39,528 nucleotides of DNA from Planctomycetaceae bacterium. Lineage in GTDB: Bacteria > Planctomycetota > Planctomycetia > Pirellulales > Pirellulaceae. Location of the stretch: NCBI GenBank assembly GCA_007694185.1, contig RECD01000187.1:1-39528 (forward strand). Reading direction: 5' to 3'. Positions within the stretch are counted from its first letter, which is position 1. The number at the start of each line of letters is the position of its first letter. This document shows positions 1 through 7,711 of this stretch, piece by piece. The translations under genes and the position numbers were made by a program. Below the pieces are notes generated by a model, which did not search any database, had not been told where the DNA came from, and worked only from the letters and a program-made list of their open reading frames with translations.

Positions 1-543
1 TCAGCCGTTGAGCATCAGGCGGATCAGTTCTCGGCAGAAGTCGGGGAGGTCGTCAGGGCGGCGGCTGGTGACGTGATTGCGGTCGACGACGACGGAAGCG
101 TCTTCGTACAAGCCGCCGGCGTTGACCAGATCGTCCTTGATGCCGGGTGAGCCGGTCACGCGAACGCCGCGGTAGACGCCGGCTGAGATCGGGATCCAAC
201 CGCCGTGACAGATCGCGGCGATCGGCTTTTCAGCCGCTTGGAAATCCCGCACCAGTTGCAGCACCGCCGGGTCGCGGCGGAGTTTATCCGGCATGAAGCC
301 GCCGGGAACGACCAAGGCGTCGAAGTCGGTGGCTTTCATGTCTTCGATCGCGGCGTCGGAAACGCACGGGTAGCCATTTTTTCCGACGTACTGGGTGGCC
401 GCCGCGGGCCCTGCCAGGGTCGTCGAGGCCCCGGCTTCCTCCAGCCGCAGTTTCGGGTACCACAACTCGAGATCTTCGTAGATGTCACCCGTCAGGATCA
501 GGACGCTTTGGCCGTGCAGCGGCAGATCGTTCGATTGGCTCAT
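1..543 (-). CDS. DJ-1/PfpI family protein
   Basis: A 180-residue protein of the DJ-1/PfpI superfamily (class I glutamine amidotransferase-like fold). Members include chaperones, glyoxalases and putative proteases, so the exact reaction cannot be read from sequence. The nucleophile-elbow motif AAICHGG is present, with candidate catalytic Cys112 followed by His113. An acidic residue at Glu23 (IYEDLE) and the VVPGGF strand-turn near residues 78-83 also fit the family. I chose the ATG at 543. A longer frame begins with GTG at 582, but that start lies inside a heptanucleotide tandem repeat and adds residues unlike the family. The stop codon is the first three bases of the window, so the gene is complete. 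It lies downstream of the DUF1805 and Nudix genes on the same strand, possibly as one unit. Confidence 0.9.
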   Translation of the reverse strand: MSQSNDLPLHGQSVLILTGDIYEDLELWYPKLRLEEAGASTTLAGPAAATQYVGKNGYPCVSDAAIEDMKATDFDALVVPGGFMPDKLRRDPAVLQLVRDFQAAEKPIAAICHGGWIPISAGVYRGVRVTGSPGIKDDLVNAGGLYEDASVVVDRNHVTSRRPDDLPDFCRELIRLMLNG

Positions 544-569
544 GGTCGGGTGCTCTCGGGCGGGTGTTT

Positions 570-598
570 GGTCACGGGTCACGGGTCACGGGTCACGG
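570..598. repeat. Heptanucleotide tandem repeat, four copies
   Basis: Four perfect back-to-back copies of GTCACGG occupy 571-598, preceded by one more matching G. On the minus strand they read as CCGTGAC units, directly upstream of the DJ-1/PfpI start at 543. The repeat may vary in copy number. Nothing in the sequence shows a function. Confidence 0.9.
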
Positions 599-671
599 CG
601 GAACATCTGAGCTCCCGACGCTCGGCTCCGGCCGTTGTCATGCCATGCTAACAGAGCGGCGGGCCAGGGTC

Positions 672-1007
672 TTACGCAGCCGGGGGGGCGAGCAGGCAGG
701 CGACCGCTTCACGGCCGGTCATGCCGACTCGGATTCCCAACTGATCCGCACGGCGGCTGACCCCGACGATTTTGGCATCGAGCAGATCTTCGCCCGTTCG
801 GAGAGGATGCTCGGGAGTCCCACGGGCGATCGCCAGTGCGATGTCGAAGACATCCGCGCAGGCCACGTCGTAGATCCCGCAGCCGACGATCCCCCGCGGG
901 GTATGCAGCGCGCAGTACTGGCCGCCTTCCCAGGCGTACTGGGCAGCGACGGCTTCGCCCTGCGAGATGCGGACGACATGCTGATCAGCGGAGAGGCCGG
1001 GGATCAT
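672..1007 (-). CDS. DUF1805 family protein (YunC-like)
   Basis: A 111-residue protein that matches the DUF1805 family, which includes Bacillus YunC and has no established biochemical role. The recognisable core runs RGIVGCGIYDVACADVF (about residues 38-54), then an acidic/basic stretch ending in KIVGVSRRADQ, then LGIRVGMTGREAV near the C-terminus, which is the family's closing signature. Length and motif order match the family along the whole protein. There is no signal peptide or membrane segment, so it should be cytoplasmic. It lies 42 bases after the Nudix gene and 128 bases before the DJ-1/PfpI gene, all on the minus strand. The family match is strong; the role is unknown. Confidence 0.85.
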   Translation of the reverse strand: MIPGLSADQHVVRISQGEAVAAQYAWEGGQYCALHTPRGIVGCGIYDVACADVFDIALAIARGTPEHPLRTGEDLLDAKIVGVSRRADQLGIRVGMTGREAVACLLAPPAA

Positions 1008-1049
1008 GATCGGCTCGGCGGGTAAAGAAAGAGGGTACGAGGGGATGAT

Positions 1050-1490
1050 TCAGAATCGCCAGATCATCGGCAGATCGACTTCGCCATCCCGCCAGGCTTC
1101 GATGAACCGTGGCAGGCTCGGCAGGACTTCGCTCGCCAGATAAATTTGGCGGTGGTCCATCCAGTAGTACTCGGAGACTTCGTGGACATCGGGTAGCGGC
1201 TCAACGGCTTCGTCCAGATCGGCCCACCAGAAGGCGAGTTTCGTGCCCCAGGGGGTGACGCTCCGCCAGCAGCAGCGGACAGGCACGACATCGATCGAAA
1301 GTTCTTCTTTCATCTCGCGGACGAGCGCCTGTTGTTCGGTCTCGCCCACTTCGATCGTCCCCCCGGGCAGGCAGAGTTTTCCGGGGGCGGTTACGAATTG
1401 GCTACGACGGATCGTCAGCAATTTGTCGCCGCGGAGCATCACCCCGACAACGCCGCGTTTTCCTTTCACGAACGGTTTGGGGCGATTCAT
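1050..1490 (-). CDS. Nudix hydrolase
   Basis: A Nudix-fold pyrophosphohydrolase of about 146 residues. Substrates of the family are nucleoside diphosphates linked to another moiety, such as oxidised dNTPs, ADP-ribose or dinucleotides. The Nudix box begins at GGTIEVGE and continues to REMKEEL, so the metal-binding REx(2)EE core is intact. The Gly normally found just after this core is Ser here (EELSI). I prefer the ATG at 1490 (MNRPKPF), which puts a normal Nudix N-terminus on the protein. An ATG at 1553 in the same frame would add 21 residues and narrow the gap to the divergent CCA-polymerase gene. The frame ends 42 bases before the DUF1805 gene. The substrate cannot be deduced. Confidence 0.9.
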   Translation of the reverse strand: MNRPKPFVKGKRGVVGVMLRGDKLLTIRRSQFVTAPGKLCLPGGTIEVGETEQQALVREMKEELSIDVVPVRCCWRSVTPWGTKLAFWWADLDEAVEPLPDVHEVSEYYWMDHRQIYLASEVLPSLPRFIEAWRDGEVDLPMIWRF

Positions 1491-1585
1491 TTCGGAGCTG
1501 ACCTGGTATCGTCTGGGGGAGATGCTACCGAGAATGTACCCGTTGGGCATCATTTTTTGCAGACACCTTCCCCGACTTCCGGATT

Positions 1586-2854
1586 GTGGGTTTGTTCGAT
1601 TTTGATAGCGTTCCGGCCGCCGACGCGTTGCGAATCATCCGTCGACTCCAGTCGGACGGGTTCGTCGCCTACCTGGCTGGAGGGTGTGTCCGCGACGGGC
1701 TGTTGGGGTTGGTTCCCAAGGATTTTGACGTGGCCACCGACGCCACCCCGACGACCGTCCGCGACCTGTTCGGCCACCGGCGGACCTTGGCTTTCGGCGC
1801 TTCCTTCGGCGTGATCGGCGTTCAGGGGCAGGGGCCCACGCCGACCGAGGTCGCGACGTTTCGTAGCGATGGCAAGTACAGCGACGGTCGGCGCCCGGAT
1901 CACGTCCGCTACGGGACCGCGGAAGAAGACGCGTTGCGTCGCGACTACACGATCAACGGTCTGTTTTACGACCCGGTGGCAGACACGGTGGTCGATTTCG
2001 TCGGCGGGCGGGCCGACTTGGCCAAGCGGGTCGTGCGGGCGATCGGTGACCCAGGCCTGCGGATCGGCGAAGACAAGTTACGAATGTTGCGGGCGATCCG
2101 TTTTGCCGCGGTCTTGGGATTCACGATCGATTACGGGACCGCGGTGGCGATCCGCCAATTCGCCGCCCAGGTGAAGGTCACCAGCGGCGAGCGGATCGGG
2201 GCGGAGATGCGACGAATGCTGGGCGGTCAGGGCGCCGCGGTGGCGATCGAGCTGTTGGCCGACACCCACCTGTTGGGTGAGATTTGGCCCGGTTTGGAAT
2301 CGGATCGCGAATCGCTGGAATTGGCAGCCCGGATCGCCGGGGCGGTCCAGCCTCCCGATTTTGTCGCCTGTGTCGCCGCGATCGTGGGTGCCACGGCGGC
2401 TGACCCGACCGCGACGATCGACCAGTTGGCGTCGCATTGGCGATGGTCGACGGATGAACGCGAGGGGGTGATGCGATCGGTGCGGGACCGCGACCGGGTG
2501 ATCGCGGCCGAGCGGTTGGCGTGGTCGGTCGTCCAGCCGGCGTTGGTGCGGCGGCACCGCGACAAAGTTTTGGCCGCGGCGGAAGCCTGGGCGATCGCCG
2601 TCGGCGGGGATTTAACAGGAATCAAGTTTTGTCGCCAGCGGATCGCGAACTGGTCCGCCGAACGGCTCGACCCGCCTCACTTGGTTACCGGCCAAACCTT
2701 GATCGGGCTCGGCTACCGTCCCGGGCCGGCATTCAAGCGAGCGCTCGGTAGTGTCCGTGACGCACAGTTGGATGGCCTCATCGGGTCGGAAGCGGAAGGC
2801 ATCGCGATGGCGGTCGGTGTGCTCCGCGAGGCCGGGGCAACCCCATCGGTTTAG
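1586..2854 (+). CDS. CCA tRNA nucleotidyltransferase / poly(A) polymerase family protein
   Basis: A 422-residue class II nucleotidyltransferase of the CCA-adding enzyme / PcnB family, which adds CCA (or A) residues to RNA 3' ends. The catalytic head is clear: GGCVRD at residues 32-37, the two metal-binding Asp in DFDVATDA (Asp46 and Asp48), and the RRDYTIN motif at 118-124 that contributes to nucleotide selection. The tRNA-binding segment [12 protein letters not shown] follows. The C-terminal half is helical and lacks an obvious HD phosphohydrolase motif. Start is GTG at 1586, since the sequence matches the family from the first residues and no in-frame ATG precedes it. CCA addition and poly(A) addition cannot be told apart by eye. 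Its stop codon overlaps the stop of the convergent SpoVG-like gene. Confidence 0.92.
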   Translation: MGLFDFDSVPAADALRIIRRLQSDGFVAYLAGGCVRDGLLGLVPKDFDVATDATPTTVRDLFGHRRTLAFGASFGVIGVQGQGPTPTEVATFRSDGKYSDGRRPDHVRYGTAEEDALRRDYTINGLFYDPVADTVVDFVGGRADLAKRVVRAIGDPGLRIGEDKLRMLRAIRFAAVLGFTIDYGTAVAIRQFAAQVKVTSGERIGAEMRRMLGGQGAAVAIELLADTHLLGEIWPGLESDRESLELAARIAGAVQPPDFVACVAAIVGATAADPTATIDQLASHWRWSTDEREGVMRSVRDRDRVIAAERLAWSVVQPALVRRHRDKVLAAAEAWAIAVGGDLTGIKFCRQRIANWSAERLDPPHLVTGQTLIGLGYRPGPAFKRALGSVRDAQLDGLIGSEAEGIAMAVGVLREAGATPSV

Positions 2855-3567
2855 TCAAAGATGCCGGCGCCAAAGCCGCCCGCGTCGTCTTGGTCGGTTT
2901 CCGTGCGGATGGAAGGGGCATCCGCCTGTGGCGGACGGGCCGTTTCACGAACCGCGGGGCGGGGGGACGAATTCGGTTTCGCTGCGGCTTCCCAAGGCTC
3001 CGAAGCGGGGGTTGAGTGGCGTGGCAGATGGGGCGGGGCCGGGACCGAACCGGCCGGACGGGCGGCGTCCACGCGGTGGATCACCGGGGGATCGTCAGAG
3101 TCAGCGGTCGGTTGGGGGCGAGCCTTGGGGGTGAAGTCCTCATCCGAAGACTCCGAGATCGAATCGAAATCGTCGTCATAGCGTGAGCGGTATCCCGGTT
3201 CGGTGGCCCGCCCCAATTCGTTCTCGAACTCGGCCAGCACGACGGCGGAAATCCGTTCGCGGCAATCGCTGTTCACCGGGTGGGCGACATCGGCATAGAG
3301 TTTTTGAGGCACGTCCGAGGCCGCTGGCGCCCGCAGTTTGGCCCCGCACTGATTGCAATACGCCGCCCGCAGGTGGTTCTTGTAATGGCAGCGAAAGCAA
3401 TGGGCCGACAGTTTCCGACTCGGCATCGCGACGAACGGGCCGCTCAAGCCATCGATGATTTTTAGGTCACGGATGACAAAACAGTGGTCCAGGGTGATGC
3501 TGCAGAACGCCCGTAGGCGGTCCTCGCTCCCTTCCATCAGCTTGATTCGGACTTCGGTCACTTCCAC
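2851..3567 (-). CDS. SpoVG-like protein with inserted zinc ribbon and disordered tail
   Basis: A 238-residue protein built on the SpoVG fold, a small nucleic-acid-binding regulator family first known from Bacillus. Residues 1-53 match the SpoVG N-terminal half ([10 protein letters not shown], then [18 protein letters not shown] and PFVAMPSRK). A four-cysteine ribbon follows (CFRC at 57-60, CNQC at 71-74) where SpoVG normally has only a short loop. The SpoVG C-terminal half resumes at about residue 90 ([10 protein letters not shown] to LAEFENELG). Residues 120-238 are Pro/Ala/Asp-rich and probably disordered. Start is GTG at 3567, placing the canonical SpoVG N-terminus first, with GGGAG about 9 bases upstream. 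It lies 147 bases downstream of ispE, a neighbour of spoVG in Firmicutes too. Confidence 0.82.
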   Translation of the reverse strand: MEVTEVRIKLMEGSEDRLRAFCSITLDHCFVIRDLKIIDGLSGPFVAMPSRKLSAHCFRCHYKNHLRAAYCNQCGAKLRAPAASDVPQKLYADVAHPVNSDCRERISAVVLAEFENELGRATEPGYRSRYDDDFDSISESSDEDFTPKARPQPTADSDDPPVIHRVDAARPAGSVPAPPHLPRHSTPASEPWEAAAKPNSSPRPAVRETARPPQADAPSIRTETDQDDAGGFGAGIFD

Positions 3568-3714
3568 GGTTCGATTCTCCCTAACCGGAGTGGGTGGTGT
3601 TCGCGTGGGTGGTTTCGGATCCGTCCGAGCGGTTCGATCGATCGGGTCGCCGAGCCCCCGACCGAGAAAAGGAAGGGGGCGTGAAGGACCCGAAGTTTTC
3701 GAAGCCTGTTTCCT

Positions 3715-4782
3715 TTAGCGGCAAAATCTCCAACGGGGACGATTCGAGACGCTCGATAGGACCATCACCAAGCCGGCTGCCGCGGAACGCGACCAGCTAT
3801 CGCGAAGTCGGCGTCCGAGGCGTTCGGCCTCGCCCCGATCTCGGCAGACATGGAAGCAGGCCGCCCCGCTCCCCGTCAGCATGGCGGGTTGGAGACCTTC
3901 GGACTCCATCCGATTGAGTAGTTCTGCGACGGCCGGGGAGAGGCTCTTGGCCGGCTGGGACAATCGATTCAACATCGGGAAGTCTAACGCGCCGGAAGCG
4001 GGCGTTGTCAACGCGGCTAGAAAATTAGCGGACGGCTCGGGTTCATCTGGGACCTTGGCGGCCGCATAGACCTGAGCCGTCGACAGCCCGCCACGGGGAA
4101 AAGCGACGACGAACCAGAGTCGTCGTGGGATCGAAACGATCCGCAGGAGTTCTCCCCGCCCGGTGGCGATCGTGACGGTGGGGCCGACTGCCGACTTCGC
4201 CAGCGGGTCAGGTGTCAAGAAGAACGGGACGTCGCTGCCGATGCCGGCGGCGATGTCTGCCAATTGCTGCTGCGGCGGTTGCAGGCGAGCCAAGGTCACG
4301 ACGGCCCGAATGGCGGCGGCGGCGTCGCTGCTGGCCCCGCCCATGCCGGCGCCGGCCGGGATGCGTTTGCCCGCCACGATGTCGAAGCCGCCCTCGATCC
4401 GCAAAGCATGCTGGGTGGCGGCGACAGCCCGGTGGATCAGGTTGCTCGAATCGTCCGGGATGTCCAACAGCGACCGGGCCGCTTCCCCCAGCGTTCGGGT
4501 CCAGTGGTCGACGGACGGGCGCCACCGGGTTCGCAAGCGGACGCCGGGCAGGTCGGGGGTGTGACGGACCGCGAGCGAATCGAACCGGCTGACCGGGATC
4601 ATCACGGTTTCGATTTCGTGATAGCCATCGGGTCGTTTGCCTCGCAATTCAAGAAACAGATTCAGCTTGGCAGGGGTTCGGATCAGCAGGGTGCGGGGGT
4701 GCGGGGGGGACAAGGGAGCGGCCTGGTACTTGGGCGCGGCGCTTTTAGGTTTAGCGGAAATAGGTTTCCGAAATGCGATCAC
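3715..4782 (-). CDS. ispE: 4-diphosphocytidyl-2-C-methyl-D-erythritol kinase
   Basis: A GHMP kinase that phosphorylates 4-diphosphocytidyl-2-C-methyl-D-erythritol in the MEP pathway to isopentenyl diphosphate. The substrate-side motif TPAKLNLFLELRGKRPDGYHE lies at about residues 36-56. The ATP-binding GHMP loop IPAGAGMGGASSDAAAA is at 141-157, and its Asp153 is the expected catalytic base. DSSNLIHRA at 111-119 and a C-terminal LTGSGAACF glycine motif complete the family pattern. The longest frame starts with GTG at 4782, inside the 3' end of the alpha-E gene (32-base overlap). It has about 35 residues before the conserved core, and I see no better ATG. CTG codons just before the core are weaker alternatives, so the exact start is uncertain. 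The overlap suggests translational coupling. Confidence 0.92.
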   Translation of the reverse strand: MIAFRKPISAKPKSAAPKYQAAPLSPPHPRTLLIRTPAKLNLFLELRGKRPDGYHEIETVMIPVSRFDSLAVRHTPDLPGVRLRTRWRPSVDHWTRTLGEAARSLLDIPDDSSNLIHRAVAATQHALRIEGGFDIVAGKRIPAGAGMGGASSDAAAAIRAVVTLARLQPPQQQLADIAAGIGSDVPFFLTPDPLAKSAVGPTVTIATGRGELLRIVSIPRRLWFVVAFPRGGLSTAQVYAAAKVPDEPEPSANFLAALTTPASGALDFPMLNRLSQPAKSLSPAVAELLNRMESEGLQPAMLTGSGAACFHVCRDRGEAERLGRRLRDSWSRSAAAGLVMVLSSVSNRPRWRFCR

Positions 4783-5689
4783 CGATCCGGTTCATGTCAC
4801 CCTGCAACGAATCGACGAACTGGTGGAGGCCGAAGGCCAGGATATCCTTCGCGGTGGTGGTGTGGAGTCGCTTCAGGACGGCGGTGACTTGGCTCGCCGG
4901 CTTCTTGTGGCGTCGGTCGGTCGATTTGCCTCGGATCGCGGCCAGGGAACTCTGGATATTCTCGATGCAAAACAACACCGAGCGAGGGAACTCGGGGTGC
5001 AACAAGAAAAAATCGACCACCGATTCGCTGCGAATCATGTGGTGGTGCCGACGGTAGGCTTCGAAGCCGCTGATCGAAAACAGCAGACTCGACCACTGCA
5101 GGTCATCCAACGCGGTGCCGACGGAATCGACCGACGGCAGCAGCGTGAAGTACTTCACGTCGAGGATCCGAGACGTCTTGTCGGCCCGTTCCAGCAATCG
5201 CCCCATGTTGGCGAATTGCCAGGCCTGGTCATGGGACATCGTCGCGTCGAGGATTCCCGTCAGCAAATGACAGTGATGCCGGATCACGTCGAAAAACTCG
5301 GTCGCCGAATCGGGTTGGGACCCCGCGCGGGCGGCGGCATCGACAAAATGGTAAAGCGTGTTGATCTGCTCGAAAGCTTCCGAGGAGAGCGATTCGCGGA
5401 CCGACCGGGCGTTCTCGCGGGCGCTCCGCAGCGTCCGGATGACTGAATTCGGATAAGTCTTATCGAAGGCCAGGAATCGGGTGACCGATTCGGCGTCCGC
5501 GACCCGGTAGGACTTGTCGAACGCCGCGTCGTCGCCGGTCGCGTTGATCAATGGCCGCCAGGGCTGATCGACCCCCATCGGTTGATCCAGCACCAGGTTC
5601 AAAGTGACCTCGACGAACCGGGCCGTGTTCTCGGCACGCTCGATGTAGCGGGCCATCCAAAAGATCGATTCGGCGACTCGAGAAAGCAT
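4751..5689 (-). CDS. Alpha-E domain protein (DUF403)
   Basis: A 312-residue, mostly helical protein of the alpha-E/DUF403 family. The family is usually encoded beside a circularly permuted ATP-grasp enzyme and is thought to act with it in making or modifying a peptide-like product; the chemistry is unproven. The family's opening MLSRVAESIFWMARYIERAENTAR is at residues 1-24, and NMGRLLERADKTSRI lies in the middle. I chose the ATG at 5689 because family similarity begins exactly there; a longer frame to 5791 adds an unconserved tail. It follows the ATP-grasp gene by 117 bases. Its last codons overlap the ispE reading frame. A transglutaminase-like partner, often found with this pair, is not present in the window. 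Confidence 0.92.
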   Translation of the reverse strand: MLSRVAESIFWMARYIERAENTARFVEVTLNLVLDQPMGVDQPWRPLINATGDDAAFDKSYRVADAESVTRFLAFDKTYPNSVIRTLRSARENARSVRESLSSEAFEQINTLYHFVDAAARAGSQPDSATEFFDVIRHHCHLLTGILDATMSHDQAWQFANMGRLLERADKTSRILDVKYFTLLPSVDSVGTALDDLQWSSLLFSISGFEAYRRHHHMIRSESVVDFFLLHPEFPRSVLFCIENIQSSLAAIRGKSTDRRHKKPASQVTAVLKRLHTTTAKDILAFGLHQFVDSLQGDMNRIGDRISETYFR

Positions 5690-5806
5690 GTTTGTTGGAA
5701 TCGGCAGGCGTGGTGTTCGCGAGGCGGTGATCGTGTGTTGGTTGTCTTTGGTTGGTCCGCTGCGGGGTGACACAACCGGGCCCCCGATCAACCGGGGAGC
5801 CGCGAA

Positions 5807-7309
5807 TCAGGCATCGGCGTGGGTGTCGACTTCGCCGTGTCCCGGCTCGGCGGCGACCCAGGTATCCTTGCTGCCGCCCCCTTGCGAAGAATTGACGACC
5901 AACGAACCGGCTCGCAGCGCGACGCGAGTCAGCCCACCGGGGAGCACCCAAGTATCGCTGATCCCGTGCAGGATGTACGGGCGCAGGTCGACGTGTCGGC
6001 CGTGCAATTCCCCGTCGATGATCGTCGGCATGCGGGACAGCGACAGGGTCGGTTGGGCGATGAAGTTTCGCGGATCCTGACGGATCTTTTCGGCAAACTC
6101 GGCCCGCTGTTCGGCGGTGGAATGGGGGCCGATCAACATGCCGTAACCGCCCGATTCGCCTGCCGGCTTGACCACCAGTTCGTCGAGGTGAGCCAGCACG
6201 TACTTTTGATCTTCGGGGCGTTGGCAGATGTAGGTCGGGACGTTCGGCAAGATCGGCTCTTCGTTGAGATAAAAGCGGATCATGTCGGGGACGTAGACGT
6301 AGACGACTTTGTCGTCGGCGACCCCGGTGCCGGGGGCGTTTGCGAGCGCCACGTTGCCACGCCGGTAGGCGTCCATCAGCCCGGCGACACCCAAGACCGA
6401 ATCGGATCGAAAAACTTTGGGATCGAGGAACGTGTCGTCCACGCGACGATAGATCACGTCGACCCGTTGCGGGCCTTCGGTGGTCCGCATGTAGACAAAG
6501 CCGTCTTTGACGACCAGGTCGCGTCCCTCGACCAATTCGACGCCCATCTGGTGAGCTAAGAAGGAGTGTTCGTAATAGGCCGAGTTGTACATGCCGGGCG
6601 TCAAGACCACGACGGTCGGATCGCTGACCCGATCGGCCGCCAGCTCACGCAGCATCTCATACAGCCGGGACGGATAATTGCTGACCGGGCGGACCTTGCA
6701 AGTCGCGAATACCTGCGGGAAATTCCGCTTCATCACCGCCCGGTTCTGCAAAACGTAAGACACGCCCGACGGGCAACGGAGGTTGTCCTCCAGCACGAAC
6801 ACGGCCCCGTCGGCGTCACGGATCAGGTCGGTGCCGGTGATGTGACACCAAATCCCGCCGGGTGGCTTCAGCCCGACGCAGGGCTGCAAGTAGGTCGAGG
6901 CCTGTTCGACCAGATCACGGGGAACGATCCCTTCCCGCAGGATTTCCTTCGCGTTGTAGACGTCGTCGATGAACAGGTTCAGCGCCTTGATCCGCTGCTT
7001 CAGCCCCGCCTCGATGTGCCGCCACATCATGCAGCCGACGACGCGGGGGACGATGTCAAAGGGGAAGATCTTTTCGGTGCCGCTGGTGTCGCCGTACACG
7101 GCGAAGGTGATCCCCATCCGGTGCAGCGAGCGTTCGATCGCGGCTTGGCGACGGATCAGATCACCATCGGGGAGCCGATTGATCGCGTCCACCAGCGGCG
7201 CCGCGTCGGGCCGCGGATGGCCGCTCGCTTCGATCAGCTCATCAAAAAAATTCCCCGGGGCGTAGCCCTCGAAGGAGATCGAAGTTTGGCTGACGGACAC
7301 AGAAATCAC
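5807..7309 (-). CDS. Circularly permuted ATP-grasp protein (DUF404/DUF407 type)
   Basis: A protein of about 500 residues, the circularly permuted type 2 ATP-grasp. ATP-grasp enzymes use ATP to join a carboxylate to an amine or thiol; the substrate here is unknown. The family opening is FFDELIEASGHPRP, followed by GITFAVYGDTSGTEKIFPFD. Later blocks include EDNLRCPSGVSYVLQNR, NAPGTGVADDK and VVKPAGESGGYGML, the last being the nucleotide-binding glycine loop, and DLRPYIL. I place the start at GTG 7309 (a second GTG at 7300 is possible). The open frame runs on to 8155, but that stretch is antisense to the DUF1559 gene and unrelated to the family. It is the first gene of the run with alpha-E, ispE and the SpoVG-like gene. 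Confidence 0.9.
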   Translation of the reverse strand: MISVSVSQTSISFEGYAPGNFFDELIEASGHPRPDAAPLVDAINRLPDGDLIRRQAAIERSLHRMGITFAVYGDTSGTEKIFPFDIVPRVVGCMMWRHIEAGLKQRIKALNLFIDDVYNAKEILREGIVPRDLVEQASTYLQPCVGLKPPGGIWCHITGTDLIRDADGAVFVLEDNLRCPSGVSYVLQNRAVMKRNFPQVFATCKVRPVSNYPSRLYEMLRELAADRVSDPTVVVLTPGMYNSAYYEHSFLAHQMGVELVEGRDLVVKDGFVYMRTTEGPQRVDVIYRRVDDTFLDPKVFRSDSVLGVAGLMDAYRRGNVALANAPGTGVADDKVVYVYVPDMIRFYLNEEPILPNVPTYICQRPEDQKYVLAHLDELVVKPAGESGGYGMLIGPHSTAEQRAEFAEKIRQDPRNFIAQPTLSLSRMPTIIDGELHGRHVDLRPYILHGISDTWVLPGGLTRVALRAGSLVVNSSQGGGSKDTWVAAEPGHGEVDTHADA

Positions 7310-7711
7310 TCGCTGCTGGTGACGATGGAGGCCCACGCCGGGTGTCGAGCGTGAGGCTTCTCGGCTCGGTACGGGAGTCGGCCCCGGCCGAGGATATTGG
7401 GACTCCGCCTGCCCAATCGGACTAAGCGTATTCGATCCGCCCCCTGGATGTCGAGTGGATGGGGGCAGCGAACGGAACGGGGGTGTCGAGCGGTTGAGGC
7501 GGTTTCCAGCGACCGGGCGAACGGCGTTACGGCCCGCGCCGGATCGGCGGGAATGCGGCCGACTCCCCAAGCGATCGGCGCCCATTTTTTTCCCAAAAAA
7601 ATGGTGGATTGTCATGACGCCATTCGCAAATAATGGCCGCTCGCGATTAGCCCGATCGGGCGAGCACATGCGTCGTGCCCACAGGCATTTCCCTTCATTC
7701 GGAGACCGATC
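7310..7711. other. Divergent intergenic region, no convincing gene
   Basis: About 400 bases separate the minus-strand ATP-grasp start from the plus-strand DUF1559 start. Short open frames here have arbitrary, Arg/Pro-rich translations and no family match. The region holds an AT-rich perfect hairpin at 7582-7604 and a 10-base palindrome, CCCGATCGGG, at 7651-7660. GGAG sits 8 bases before the DUF1559 ATG. Promoters for both directions should lie here, but I cannot identify them. Confidence 0.6.
7582..7604. repeat. Perfect AT-rich inverted repeat
   Basis: CCATTTTTTT at 7582-7591 is followed by a 3-base loop and then AAAAAAATGG at 7595-7604. The 10-base arms are perfect and stand out in GC-rich surroundings. 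On either strand the structure lacks the GC-rich stem plus trailing T-run of an intrinsic terminator. It could be a binding site or a bent or melting element between the divergent genes. Confidence 0.8.

Noticed and set aside
570-598. Tandem repeat as a CRISPR seed
   Set aside because: The units are only 7 bases with no spacers, and no cas gene is in the window.
7397-7633. Short plus-strand frame in the 7310-7711 gap
   Set aside because: Arg/Pro/Gly-rich translation with no start signal or family, running through the AT-rich hairpin.
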